The position numbers were made by a program, and so were the translations under genes. Positions 47,302-56,555 of a stretch of DNA of 60,591 nucleotides are shown piece after piece (the first letter of the stretch is position 1; each line of letters starts with the position of its first letter). The DNA is from JBBRCE01 sp038205115. Lineage in GTDB: Bacteria > Planctomycetota > Planctomycetia > Pirellulales > JBBRCE01. The notes under the pieces were generated by a model, which saw only the letters and a list, made by a program, of their open reading frames with translations, was not told the DNA's origin and did no database searches. The stretch covers positions 1-60,591 of the forward strand of contig JBBRCE010000029.1 of assembly GCA_038205115.1 (NCBI GenBank), given 5' to 3'.

Positions 47302-48789
47302 ATGGCCAAGGGACTAACATTAGCAACCGCGTTTAGCTCATCATTAAACGTTGCACCCAGTGCGCAGGCAGTCGAGATACCGCCGGAAACTCCATTTCGA
47401 ATATTGGTGCTGGCCAATCTTCGCGGCGACCGACCGCTCGATCCGAAAACCGATCGCGGCTGGCGACCGTTGACGATCGATCGCGACAATTTCGAGGAGA
47501 TTCTGGCGCGCATGCGGCCGACACTGACGCTCGACGATGTTTCGGCCGATGGCGCGCCGATCGAGCTTGAGTTCGACGAGCTCGATGCATTTCATCCCGA
47601 TCGATTGATTGCCGTCATTGGCGATGGCCCGGTCCGCGGAGCCGATTTGCCAGCCACTGCAACGTCACCTGCCGCAGCGGTTTCGCCGCTTCTCAAACCG
47701 ATCGCGCCGGCGCCTGCTGGGCCGCCTGCCGCGCCGCTGTCGGGCGATGCGCTGTTGGATCAAATGCTGGGCAATTCGAATTTTGGCGCGGCCGAGCCCG
47801 AGTCGCGCACGCAGAGCGAGTTTCAAAAAGTGCTGAGCAAGATTTCCGCCGCGCACAGCGTTGCGCCAGAAAATCTGAAGCAGCGTCATCAGCAGGAGTC
47901 GGCCGTTTCCGCGCGGTTGCGCGCCGTGCTGCACCATCCACGGTTCCGCCAACTGGAAGCCGCCTGGCGAAGCGTGCTTTTTTTGGTGCGACGTTTGGAA
48001 ACCGACGCAAAACTGCAAATCGGAATCGTCGATTGCGGCAAGTCTCAACTGGCCGACGAACTGAACCAGGCCGACGATCTCAAATCGACAGGGCTCTACA
48101 AACTGCTCTGCCAACCGCCAGCCGGATCGCCTGCCTGGGCGCTGATGGTCGGCGATTTTCTGCTGGGCGCCGAACTTTCTGACCTGGAAACATTAGGGCG
48201 ACTTTCGCTGATTGCCGCGCAGGCTGGCGTGCCGCTCGTCGCCGGCGCCGAGCCGATTCTATTTGGTTGTACTTCGTTGGCCCAGGCCGACGAAGCCGAG
48301 AGTTGGCAATCGCCGGCCGCCGAGCAAGCCGCGGCCTGGCAATTGTTGCGGCAATTTCCGACCGCCAATTGGATCGGCCTCACTAGTCCGCGCTTTATGC
48401 TGCGTCTGCCGTATGGCCCGCAGACCAGCTCGATTCAGCAGCAAGAGTTCGACGAGATGCCGTCGCCGGTCGCCGAACATTATGTCTGGGGCAACTCCGC
48501 ATTTTTGGTGGCCTACGCGCTCGCCTCAACCTTCACCCAGAGTGGCTGGCGGATTCAATCGCATCTGCAACGTGATATTGCGGATTTACCCATGCACGCC
48601 GTTTCTGGCGACGACGACACGGTGGCTCAACCGTGCGTTGAAGCGGCGCTGGTCGATCGCACGGTGGGCATCGTCGCCGACGCCGGCATCATACCGATTC
48701 AGGCGTTCCGCGATGGTCTCTCCGCGCGGGTTGTGCGGCTGTGCTCGATTGCCGATCCGCCCGCAGCGCTCGCCGGCCGCTGGCAGTAA
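47302..48789 (+). CDS. TssB-TssC-like fused contractile-sheath protein
   Basis: The first ~110 of 495 residues resemble TssB/VipA: PPETPFRILVLANLRGD, then RPLTIDRDNFEEILARMRPTL. After a Pro/Ala-rich linker (about 120-150), residues ~190-495 resemble TssC/VipB: LRAVLHHPRFRQLEAAWRSV, LVRRLETDAKLQIGIVD, LYKLLCQ, WALMVGDFLLG, WIGLTSPRFMLRLPYG and HYVWGNSAFLVAYAL. In type VI secretion these subunits build the contractile sheath as separate proteins. Here they appear as one chain, and no Hcp, TssK, TssF/G, ClpV or VgrG gene is nearby. It is therefore an orphan or part of an unlinked system. The ATG at 47302 has only a weak ribosome site. Confidence 0.78.
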   Translation: MAKGLTLATAFSSSLNVAPSAQAVEIPPETPFRILVLANLRGDRPLDPKTDRGWRPLTIDRDNFEEILARMRPTLTLDDVSADGAPIELEFDELDAFHPDRLIAVIGDGPVRGADLPATATSPAAAVSPLLKPIAPAPAGPPAAPLSGDALLDQMLGNSNFGAAEPESRTQSEFQKVLSKISAAHSVAPENLKQRHQQESAVSARLRAVLHHPRFRQLEAAWRSVLFLVRRLETDAKLQIGIVDCGKSQLADELNQADDLKSTGLYKLLCQPPAGSPAWALMVGDFLLGAELSDLETLGRLSLIAAQAGVPLVAGAEPILFGCTSLAQADEAESWQSPAAEQAAAWQLLRQFPTANWIGLTSPRFMLRLPYGPQTSSIQQQEFDEMPSPVAEHYVWGNSAFLVAYALASTFTQSGWRIQSHLQRDIADLPMHAVSGDDDTVAQPCVEAALVDRTVGIVADAGIIPIQAFRDGLSARVVRLCSIADPPAALAGRWQ

Positions 48790-48809
48790 ACGCCGCGGCG
48801 TCAGGCGGT

Positions 48810-50681
48810 TCATTTCGCTGGCTGCGGCGGCTGGTAGATGGGCAGCCGAATGGTGAAGACGGAGCCGGCGCCGATTTGACTGGCCAGCGAGATGTCGCCG
48901 CCCATCGCTTCGCAAAGCTTTTTTGTGATGGCCAGCCCCAAGCCGGTTCCGCCGAATTTGCGCGTCGTCGAGGCGTCGGCCTGCGTGAATGGCTGAAATA
49001 GCCGCGCGGCTTGCGCGTCGGAAAGTCCGATGCCGGTGTCGGTGACACGAAAGATCAGGTCGTCGCGCTGACCTGTCGATTCCTGATGCACGGTGAAATT
49101 CACCGTGCCCGACTGCGTGAATTTGCAAGCGTTGCTGAGCAAGTTCAACAGGCATTGTTTGAGCCGCACCACGTCCGCTTGGATCGGCGCTAAGTCGTCG
49201 GCAATCTCGATCGTCAGTTGATTGGCATTCGCGGCCGCCAACGGCCGGACGGTATCGACGACATCGACGACAATGGACCGCACGTCGAAGACCTCCAATT
49301 CGAGCTGCATTTTGCCGGCTTCGATCTTGGAGATATCCAGAATATCGTTGATCAGCGTCAGCAGATGCTTGCCGGCCTTGTTGATGCGTTCGAGGTCGGG
49401 AACGAACGAGGTGTCTTTTTTGCGCAGCGAGAGAATCTGCAGCAATTCGCTGTATCCGATGATGGCGTTGAGCGGAGTTCGCAACTCGTGGCTCATGTTG
49501 GCCAAGAACTGGCTCTTGGCCTGATCGGCGGCAATTGCCTGTTCGTGGGCAAACGCCAGATCGACGTTCACACGCCGCACTTCTTCTTCGATCCGCTGCC
49601 GCTCCTGAATCTCGACATGCAACGAATCATTAACCTGCAAGAGTTCGGCCGTGCGTTCTTGCACGCGAGATTCGAGCGTTTGATTGACGTCGCGAAGTTG
49701 GTGTTCGGCCTCTTTGAGCTGCGTGATGTCGAAGGCCACGCCCTGCAAAAACAGCGGGCTACCGGCGTCGTCGCGAATCACCTTGGCCTGCCCATGAACC
49801 CAAACCACACGCCCATTGCGCGAGTAAAAGCGGTAGATGGAATTGAAGGTGGTGCCGGTCGAACAGGTGACGGCAAATTCGGTATGCCAGCGTTTGCGAT
49901 CGTCGGGATGCAACTGCGTGTACCACAAGATCGGGTTGCTCAACCACTCGGCTTGCGAAAAACCGAGCAGCGTTTCGATCTGCGGACTGACGTAAAGTTC
50001 ATTCACCTCGCCGTCGAGCGCCGCCATGAACGTCACCGCCGGCAAACCTTCGACCAGCGTGCGATAGCGCGCCTCGAAGCGGCGAATTTGCGATTCGACC
50101 TTGCGCTGCTGGCTCAAATCGCGAATCGTGGCGACGACCATTAGCCCGGCGCTGGTTTTGAGCGGACTGATGCTGATTTCGACGGGAATTTCGTGCCCAT
50201 CGCGATGTCGGCCATGCAGTTCTTGCCCCGCGCCCATCACGCGAACTTCGGGGTCGGCAAAATACGTTTGCCGCTTGGCGGGGTGCGAATTCCGATAACG
50301 ATCCGGCACCACGGTTTCGACCATCTGCCCCACGAGTTCTTCGCGCGAGTAGCCGAACAGTTTTTCCAGCGAGCTGTTCGCGAGCGCGATGGTGCCTTCG
50401 TGATCGCTGACAAGCACTGCGTCAGGCACGGCATCGTATGCTTCGCGAAATTTTTCGACCGCCGCAATCGATCGCGTGGCGCTGGGCTGCCGCAAGCCCT
50501 TGAGCGTAGACGACATTTGTTGCAAGGGGCCAGTCTGCGCACTGCCGCGGGCCGGCGCCACACTGGAAAAAGGGCCAGCCATTTGCCGCAGCATTGCTTC
50601 AGCCTCAGCTTCGCTCCGCGGCGCGGTGAATCGAGGGCCGGCGAGTTTTTTGTCGTTGAGCAAGTGCGCGTCGAGACTCAT
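48810..50681 (-). CDS. Soluble PAS-PAS sensor histidine kinase
   Basis: The 623-aa protein has no membrane segment. In order it has an 80-residue leader, PAS domain 1 (about 75-190, VPDAVLVSDHEGTIALAN), PAS domain 2 with PAC (about 205-325) and a coiled coil (325-390). The kinase core follows with phosphoacceptor His398 (MSHELRTPLNAIIGY), N box (NLLSNACKFT, 513-522), G1 (DTGIGL) and G2 (GGTGLGLAI). All residues needed for ATP use and autophosphorylation are present. It starts 13 bases after the NifU-like gene behind the hydrogenase genes, with AAGGA 9 nt before the ATG, so it is probably cotranscribed. No receiver is fused; the CheY-like protein at 56552 is a possible partner. An H2-related input is inference. 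Confidence 0.93.
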   Translation of the reverse strand: MSLDAHLLNDKKLAGPRFTAPRSEAEAEAMLRQMAGPFSSVAPARGSAQTGPLQQMSSTLKGLRQPSATRSIAAVEKFREAYDAVPDAVLVSDHEGTIALANSSLEKLFGYSREELVGQMVETVVPDRYRNSHPAKRQTYFADPEVRVMGAGQELHGRHRDGHEIPVEISISPLKTSAGLMVVATIRDLSQQRKVESQIRRFEARYRTLVEGLPAVTFMAALDGEVNELYVSPQIETLLGFSQAEWLSNPILWYTQLHPDDRKRWHTEFAVTCSTGTTFNSIYRFYSRNGRVVWVHGQAKVIRDDAGSPLFLQGVAFDITQLKEAEHQLRDVNQTLESRVQERTAELLQVNDSLHVEIQERQRIEEEVRRVNVDLAFAHEQAIAADQAKSQFLANMSHELRTPLNAIIGYSELLQILSLRKKDTSFVPDLERINKAGKHLLTLINDILDISKIEAGKMQLELEVFDVRSIVVDVVDTVRPLAAANANQLTIEIADDLAPIQADVVRLKQCLLNLLSNACKFTQSGTVNFTVHQESTGQRDDLIFRVTDTGIGLSDAQAARLFQPFTQADASTTRKFGGTGLGLAITKKLCEAMGGDISLASQIGAGSVFTIRLPIYQPPQPAK

Positions 50682-50694
50682 ACGGCTGAATCCT

Positions 50695-51228
50695 TCACCG
50701 GATGCTGATGATCGGCAGTTCGAAGGCGGGATCGGCCGCCGGGCTTTCGTCGAAGTCGACCTCCGCCACGTCGGGCGCCGCCACGAGAATGGCGTTTTTG
50801 AACAGTTCCTTGACCATGCCCGCCGGCGAAGGACCGCGCGCCGCCGGCAACATCAGCCGCAACCTGACCCGCTGCCGATCAACGCCCGCCAGCGAAATCG
50901 TGCCAGCGTAACTTTCCACCAGGGGGCGCAGATTTTCGACCACTTCCGTCAATCGCGTGCGCAGATCGATCGGATGCAGATCGTAAAACAGCAGCAGCGC
51001 GCGAATCAAATCGTCTTGCGCCAGTTTTTCCAGGAGCGGTCGCGAGGCCTCGCCGCCGGAGCGGACGATCGCCAGAATCCGCTGCAACCCTTCGGCGTGC
51101 AAGTCGCCCAGCGTGCGCAGCAAATCGCCGGCGGTGATCGATGCCGGATCGTCAGGCGTTTCGGCCAATTCGGCCACTTGCCGCCCAACTTGCTCCATGC
51201 GGTGCGTCAACTGTTCGGAAGTCAGCAT
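50695..51228 (-). CDS. NifU C-terminal-domain-like protein lacking the cluster cysteines
   Basis: The 177-aa protein has a helical N-terminal ~85 residues and a C-terminal part similar to the NifU/Nfu domain. VVENLRPLVESYAGTISLAGVD corresponds to the family's 'LRP-L..-GGD-.-L' region, and VAAPDVAEVDF to its end. Where Nfu proteins have the [4Fe-4S]-binding CxxC, this one reads AARGPSPAG, so it cannot hold the cluster in the usual way. It lies 6 bases after the large hydrogenase subunit and 13 before the kinase. A role in assembling or docking to the hydrogenase, or in linking it to the kinase, is plausible but not shown. Confidence 0.72.
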   Translation of the reverse strand: MLTSEQLTHRMEQVGRQVAELAETPDDPASITAGDLLRTLGDLHAEGLQRILAIVRSGGEASRPLLEKLAQDDLIRALLLFYDLHPIDLRTRLTEVVENLRPLVESYAGTISLAGVDRQRVRLRLMLPAARGPSPAGMVKELFKNAILVAAPDVAEVDFDESPAADPAFELPIISIR

Positions 51229-51234
51229 CTGAGA

Positions 51235-53034
51235 TCAGCCGTTCGCGGGAGGTTGCATGCCGAACATCGGCGAGTGAGACGTCTCGATGACTTTTCCGCC
51301 GCCCAGGTACATATGGACGCCGCACGGCAGGCAGGGATCGAAACTGCGCACTGTGCGCATGATGTCGATGCCTTTGAAGTTTTCGACATCGTTTTCTTCG
51401 AACAGCGGCGTGTTTTGCACCGCATCTTCGTACGGGCCCGGAATTCCCTCGGCGTCGCGTGGGCTGGCGTTCCAGCAGGTGGGCGGATACGGATGGTAGT
51501 TAGCGATTTTGCCATCGCGAATCACCACATGGTGCGAGAGCACGCCGCGGACCGCCTCATGAAATCCGCAGCCGATGGCTTCTTCCGGCACCGTAAACTC
51601 CGACCAAGTGCGCGTGTTACCCGCATGCACTTCCACCAGCGCCTTTTCGACGAAGTACAAGGCGGCCGCCGCGGCGTAAGCCTGGAAGTAAGTGCGGGCG
51701 CGGTTCCGCTCCAGCGTGTTATTGTGAGCCGGCACTTTCCACTCGTACTCGGTTTCCGCATGACTCACCGACCGCGGCAGACGAATTTTGACGCTGCTGC
51801 CGGTCGACTCGACAAATCCAAAATTCACGCGTTTGGCCAGCGCCGTGCTCCACAACCGTGCCAGCGGACCGCCGCCGGTGTCCAGCGCCAGGTTCTTTGC
51901 GCTCAGCTTGTCGAACCAGCGCGGCGCCATTACCCAGCTATATTTATCTTCGAACGCGCGCTTCTGCGGTCGCGGCGTGGTGGTCTGATTCCAAGGATGC
52001 CGCTGATCCACCGGATTGCCCAGCGGATCGACGTCGACGAACTTCTCGCCGTCTTGCCAATCGTCGTAGAACGATCGTCCCAGCATGATCCGCATGCCGA
52101 GGTTGATTTCAACCAGGTCGGTGGTCAGCAATTTTCCATCGATGATGATGCCTGGCGTGACGAACATGTCGCGGCCCCAGGCGGCCATGTTGGCGTATTT
52201 GTAGTCGCAGGTATCCGGATTGTTGAACGAACCCCAGCAGCCCAGCAGAATTCGCCGCTCGCCAACGTGCTCGTAGCCGGGCAGCGCCTGATAGAAGAAA
52301 TCGAACAGGTCGTCGTGCAGCGGAACAACCCGTTTGACGAAGTCCACGTACTTCATCAACCGCACGAGATAGTCGGTAAAGAGTTGTACCGTGGCGACCG
52401 TGCCGACGCCGCCGGGATAAAGCGTCGAGGGATGCACGTGCCTGCCTTCCATCAGCGAAAACATCTCGCGCGATAGCCGGCTCATGTGCAGCGCCTCGCG
52501 GTACAGCACGCCTGTAAACGGATTCAGCGACCGCATGATGTCGGCGATGGTCCGATACCCATGAATGGCGCTGTTGGGCGCGGCTGTGTTTTCCGCTAGC
52601 GCCAACACACTGGGATTAGTCTCTTTGACGACTTGTTCGCAATAATCCACGCCCACCAGGTTATCCTGGTACAGGTTGTGGTCGAACATGTATTCGGCCG
52701 CTTCGCCCAGGTTGATGATCCACTCGGCCAAATGCGGCGGTCGCACGCCAAAAGCCATGTTCTGCGCGTAGCACGCGCAGGTGGCATGGTTGTCGCCGCA
52801 GATGCCGCAGATGCGGCTGGTGATGAAATGCGCGTCGCGCGGATCACGCCCTTTCATGAAGATGCTGTAGCCCCGAAAGATCGACGACGTGCTGTAACAC
52901 TCCGCCACGGTTCGGTTGGCGAAGTCGATCTTGGTGTGAATGCCCAGACTGCCAACGATCCGCGTGATCGGATCCCAAGACATCTCGACGAGTTTTTTGG
53001 ATTTGACCGTTGCCGGCTTATTGATGATCGACAT
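51235..53034 (-). CDS. hhyL: [NiFe]-hydrogenase large subunit, group 1h-like
   Basis: The 599-aa protein has both nickel-binding motifs. L1 is SRICGICGDNHATC (Cys76 and Cys79). L2 is DPCLPCGVH (Cys568, Cys571), followed by a 25-residue tail that a maturation peptidase would remove after His574. GDNHATC plus DPCLPCGVHMY is the pattern of the group 1h (formerly group 5, actinobacterial-type) enzymes, known as oxygen-insensitive, high-affinity H2 scavengers. It oxidises H2 with the small subunit encoded 88 bases upstream. No hyp maturation genes or endopeptidase are present in the window. The ATG at 53034 is used; a TTG four codons earlier exists. Confidence 0.95.
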   Translation of the reverse strand: MSIINKPATVKSKKLVEMSWDPITRIVGSLGIHTKIDFANRTVAECYSTSSIFRGYSIFMKGRDPRDAHFITSRICGICGDNHATCACYAQNMAFGVRPPHLAEWIINLGEAAEYMFDHNLYQDNLVGVDYCEQVVKETNPSVLALAENTAAPNSAIHGYRTIADIMRSLNPFTGVLYREALHMSRLSREMFSLMEGRHVHPSTLYPGGVGTVATVQLFTDYLVRLMKYVDFVKRVVPLHDDLFDFFYQALPGYEHVGERRILLGCWGSFNNPDTCDYKYANMAAWGRDMFVTPGIIIDGKLLTTDLVEINLGMRIMLGRSFYDDWQDGEKFVDVDPLGNPVDQRHPWNQTTTPRPQKRAFEDKYSWVMAPRWFDKLSAKNLALDTGGGPLARLWSTALAKRVNFGFVESTGSSVKIRLPRSVSHAETEYEWKVPAHNNTLERNRARTYFQAYAAAAALYFVEKALVEVHAGNTRTWSEFTVPEEAIGCGFHEAVRGVLSHHVVIRDGKIANYHPYPPTCWNASPRDAEGIPGPYEDAVQNTPLFEENDVENFKGIDIMRTVRSFDPCLPCGVHMYLGGGKVIETSHSPMFGMQPPANG

Positions 53035-53122
53035 GGATCCGTTCAATTGAATTTGGGTCGAAGTTGCAACCGGCCGACACGCCGGAGCCTGTTTGCCGCA
53101 GCCTGTTTGCCGCGGCAGCCAA

Positions 53123-54139
53123 CTAACTGGGTTTGCGCCACTCCGGTTCGCGGTTCATTGACGCTCGCGTGAATTGGCGGAGCGAGTGAACCGTGCGGCC
53201 GTACATGATCACGGCCTGCGTCGATAACCGCGCGCCTGGTGGTTCGTCCATGAACGGCATGAACTTGTCCGGAAAACCGGGCATCGTGCAACCGATGCAC
53301 ACCCCGCCGACATTCGCGCAGCCGCCAATGCCATTCATCCAGCCGCGCTTGCCGACATTGCATTGCACCACCGGGCCCCAGCAGCCAAGCTTGACGATGC
53401 ATTCCGGCACGCCGTATTCCGTGGCGAAATCGGCCTGCTCATAGTAGCCGGCTCGGTCGCAACCTTCATGCACGGTCTGACTGAACAGCCACGTCGGGCG
53501 TAACTGCTCGTCCAGCGGAATCATCGGCGCTTTGCCGTTGGCCTGATTCATCAAGTACAAAATCACTTCCATGAAATTGTCGGGCTGCACCGGACAGCCC
53601 GGCACGTTGACAATTGGAATACCGGCCTGCGATTTCCAATCCCAGCCGAGATAGTCGGCCAAGCCCATGCAGCCTGTGGGATTGCCGGCCATGGCGTGAA
53701 TGCCGCCGTATGCGGAGCAAGTGCCGGCGGTGACCACCGCCCAGGCATGCGGCACCAAGCGGTCGATCCAATCGCAAGTCAGAATTGGCTGACCGGTGGC
53801 GCGATCGGTTCCCATCGCCGCCCAATAGCCTTCGGCCTTGTTTTTTTCGTTGGGTATCGAACCTTCGATCACCAAGATGAACGGGCCGAAATTTCCGCTC
53901 GCCGCCTGATACCAATTGGCCAGAAAATCTTCGCCACACTCTTTCGAGAGCACCGGATGATGCAAGCGAAGTCGCGGTACGCCCGGCAGCGAGCCAAGCA
54001 CCAAATCTTCAAGGCTGGGCTGAGTGGCGGCGGTCATGGCAATCGAATCGCCATCGCAACCTAGGCCGGCGGTCAGCCATAAGACGTCGATCGCCTCAAG
54101 CGCGGTTGTTGCCTGTTGCGTCTGTGTCGACTTCGGCAT
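53123..54139 (-). CDS. hhyS: [NiFe]-hydrogenase small subunit, group 1h-like
   Basis: The 338-aa subunit carries the three Fe-S clusters that pass electrons from the NiFe site. The proximal-cluster motif is GLGCDGDS: Cys28 is kept, but the second Cys of the usual CxxC is Asp31. This matches actinobacterial-type hydrogenases, where an Asp ligand in the proximal cluster is described. The distal and medial regions contain KLGCWGPVVQCN and CANVGGVCIGCTMPGFPDKF. There is no Tat signal peptide and no C-terminal membrane helix, so the enzyme should be cytoplasmic. AAAGGA 7 nt before the ATG and a good promoter about 70 bases upstream mark the operon start. Confidence 0.95.
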   Translation of the reverse strand: MPKSTQTQQATTALEAIDVLWLTAGLGCDGDSIAMTAATQPSLEDLVLGSLPGVPRLRLHHPVLSKECGEDFLANWYQAASGNFGPFILVIEGSIPNEKNKAEGYWAAMGTDRATGQPILTCDWIDRLVPHAWAVVTAGTCSAYGGIHAMAGNPTGCMGLADYLGWDWKSQAGIPIVNVPGCPVQPDNFMEVILYLMNQANGKAPMIPLDEQLRPTWLFSQTVHEGCDRAGYYEQADFATEYGVPECIVKLGCWGPVVQCNVGKRGWMNGIGGCANVGGVCIGCTMPGFPDKFMPFMDEPPGARLSTQAVIMYGRTVHSLRQFTRASMNREPEWRKPS

Positions 54140-54208
54140 GCGTGCATCCTTTCAACGCGAATTTGATCCCCTCGCGGCGCGGAACTCCCGTTTCCGAATT
54201 CGGATGCA

Positions 54209-54236
54209 AATTTAACCGGAACCACGGATAAGTCAA
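54209..54236 (-). promoter_or_regulatory. Sigma-70-type promoter of the hydrogenase operon
   Basis: On the minus strand TTGACT (54231-54236) and TAAATT (54209-54214) are 16 bases apart. Transcription would start near 54202, leaving about 60 bases before the small-subunit ATG. No operator or sigma-54 element was recognised. Confidence 0.6.
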
Positions 54237-54405
54237 GTACTTGGGCCGCCCGCCGATGCCTACCGCCGCAGACAAATGCCGCCTGCGCAGGCAGCTTGCA
54301 GCGCGGTCGATTGTGCGATTGACGCCCGGCAAAATGCCGCGGCGCGTGGCAGCGGCAAGCGCACAGGCAAATCGCCGGGCCAAAATGCCACTTGAGAAGG
54401 CAATG

Positions 54406-56555
54406 TCAAACTTGCAGCAATTGCGCCACGGCCGTCTGCATGCTAAACGGCGCGGGCGCTCCCACAACGCCCTCACGTTGCGCGTCCTTGAGAATTTTTT
54501 CGATGTCGATTGCCGAAACCGGACGCGAGTACAGATATCCCTGGCCGTTTTCGCAATCGAGACTATTCAGTTGCGAGTGCTGGCTGTTGAGCTCGATACC
54601 TTCGGCCGTGACGTTCATGCCCAGGCTGTGCGCCAGCGCGACGATGGTTCTGACAATTTCGCAGACTTCATCCGAGCGGCCGAGCCGTTCAATGAACGAG
54701 CGGTCGATTTTCAGGGTATCGATCGGAAATTGCCGCAGGTAGCTGAGCGACGAATAACCGGTGCCAAAATCGTCCAGGCTAATCCGCACGCCCAGCGCTC
54801 GAATGCGTTCCATCAATACCGCGGCTTGCGCCGGTTGTTCCATGATCGAGCTTTCGGTGATTTCCAGCTTCAGGCAATCGGGGCTTAAGCCCGTCCGCGC
54901 CAAACAGCCAGTAATGCGGCTCAACAATGCCGGATCGGCAAACTGCCGGCCAGCCACGTTCACGCTCATGAATCGCAATTCGCGGTCCGGGTACTGCACC
55001 TGCCAAGATCGCATTTGCGTACAAGCTTGTTCCAGCACCAGGTTCCCAATTCCACGATGTAGCCGATTTCTTCCGCAATTGGGATGAATTCCAGCGGCGA
55101 CACCATTCCGCGCTCCGGATGATGCCAACGCAGCAACGCCTCGAAGCCTTCCACGCTGCCCGATGGCAACGAAACGATCGGTTGATAGAGAACCTGAAAC
55201 TGCCCTCGCTCCAGTCCCTTCTTCAGATCGTTCTCGAGCGCCAGCCGATCGACGGCTTTCTTACGCATGGGCTGGTCGAACAGGCACCACCGTGATTTGC
55301 CAGCGGTCTTGGCCTGGTACATGGCGGTATCGGCGTCGCGGACCAAATCTTCCGCGCTGTCTTGGTCGTGCGTGCCGACGGCAATGCCGATACTGGCGGA
55401 GATCGAAACGTCGTTACCGCGAAGCGTCATGGGTTCTGCAAGGACTTCCAGAATGCGATCGGCCACTTGGCTTGCGCAGTGCGGCGTGGCCAAGCCCCGC
55501 AGCAAGATCACAAACTCATCGCCGCCAAACCGAGCAATCGTGCAACGGTGCGCCAGCCGCGACACCACATCCGACGAGCGTAGGCAGGATTCGAGCCGGC
55601 GGGCAACCGTTGCCAGGAGCTCGTCTCCGGCCAAATGCCCCAGGCTGTCGTTGATGACTTTGAATCGGTCCAGGTCGAGGAACAGCACGGCAAATAGCGG
55701 GTGGTTGCAGTCGCGACCGGGCAGTGCCGCCGCGTCCAGGTGATCCATGAACAAGACGCGGTTCGCCAGGCCCGTCAGCGGGTCGGCCGCTTTGCCACGG
55801 GTGATATCCGTCTGCGAACCGGCCATGCGGACCTCGCGGCCGACAGCGTCGCGAATGGCCACGCCACGACTCAGTACCCAGCGGTAGCTGCGGTCTTGGT
55901 GCAGCATCCGATGTTCGCTCTCGAATTGTTCCGACCGTCCGGCGCGATGCTCGTCCAGCGCGTGCCGCACATGCGACAGGTCTTCCGGGTGGATGCGGCT
56001 AAACCAGGCGTCCGGCGTTTCGCCAATCGCCTCGGCGCCGTATCCCAACATCGATTTCCAGCGTAGCGAGTAATGGATTTCGTTGGTCGATAAATTCCAG
56101 TCCCACAAGCCATCGTTGGCGCCTTGCGCGGACAGCGAATAGCGAGTTTCGCTGTCGCGCAATCGCGACGACAGCTTCCGGCTGGAAACGTGACTGTTGA
56201 TCCGCGCCAGCGCCACCGGAAAATTGATCGGCTTGGTGAGGTAGTCGTTGGCGCCAATCTCGAAGGCGTTGACGACATCCTCATTTTGATTCTTCGCGGT
56301 GACCATCAGCACCGGCAGTTCCAAACTCGAGCGCGTTTTGCGAAGCTCCGTCAAGACTTCGAAGCCGTTCTGCACCGGCATCATCACATCCAGCAACACC
56401 GCGTCGAACGGATGTTCGGCAATCAATTGCAGAGCCTCGGCCCCACTCGCCGCGCACAGCACGGCGTAGCCCTCAACCTCCAAACGGCGGCCGAGCATAT
56501 CCCGGTTCATCTCCTCATCGTCTACGACGAGCAGGAACCCCAGGGAATCGTTCAT
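54406..56555 (-). pseudogene. REC-PAS-GGDEF-EAL cyclic-di-GMP protein with a frameshift in the EAL domain
   Basis: Two overlapping frames (54966-56555 and 54406-55128) join into a 716-aa protein if one base is added at about 55038. There the minus strand reads ACCTGGTGCTGG where GGGTG is expected. The domains are a receiver (Asp56), PAS (about 130-250), GGDEF with intact GGDEF at 344-348, and EAL starting VEGFEALLRW at about 468. The EAL catalytic motifs after the break are complete: EITESS, DDFGTGYSSLSYL, KIDRSF and AEGIE. The whole protein could both make and degrade c-di-GMP. As read, it stops within EAL and would keep only the cyclase half. The start overlaps the preceding CheY-like stop by four bases (ATGA), so the pair is translationally coupled. 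Confidence 0.88.

Noticed and set aside
46293..48789. A complete type VI or phage-tail locus around the sheath-like gene
   Set aside because: No tube, baseplate, spike, or ATPase gene is present on either side.
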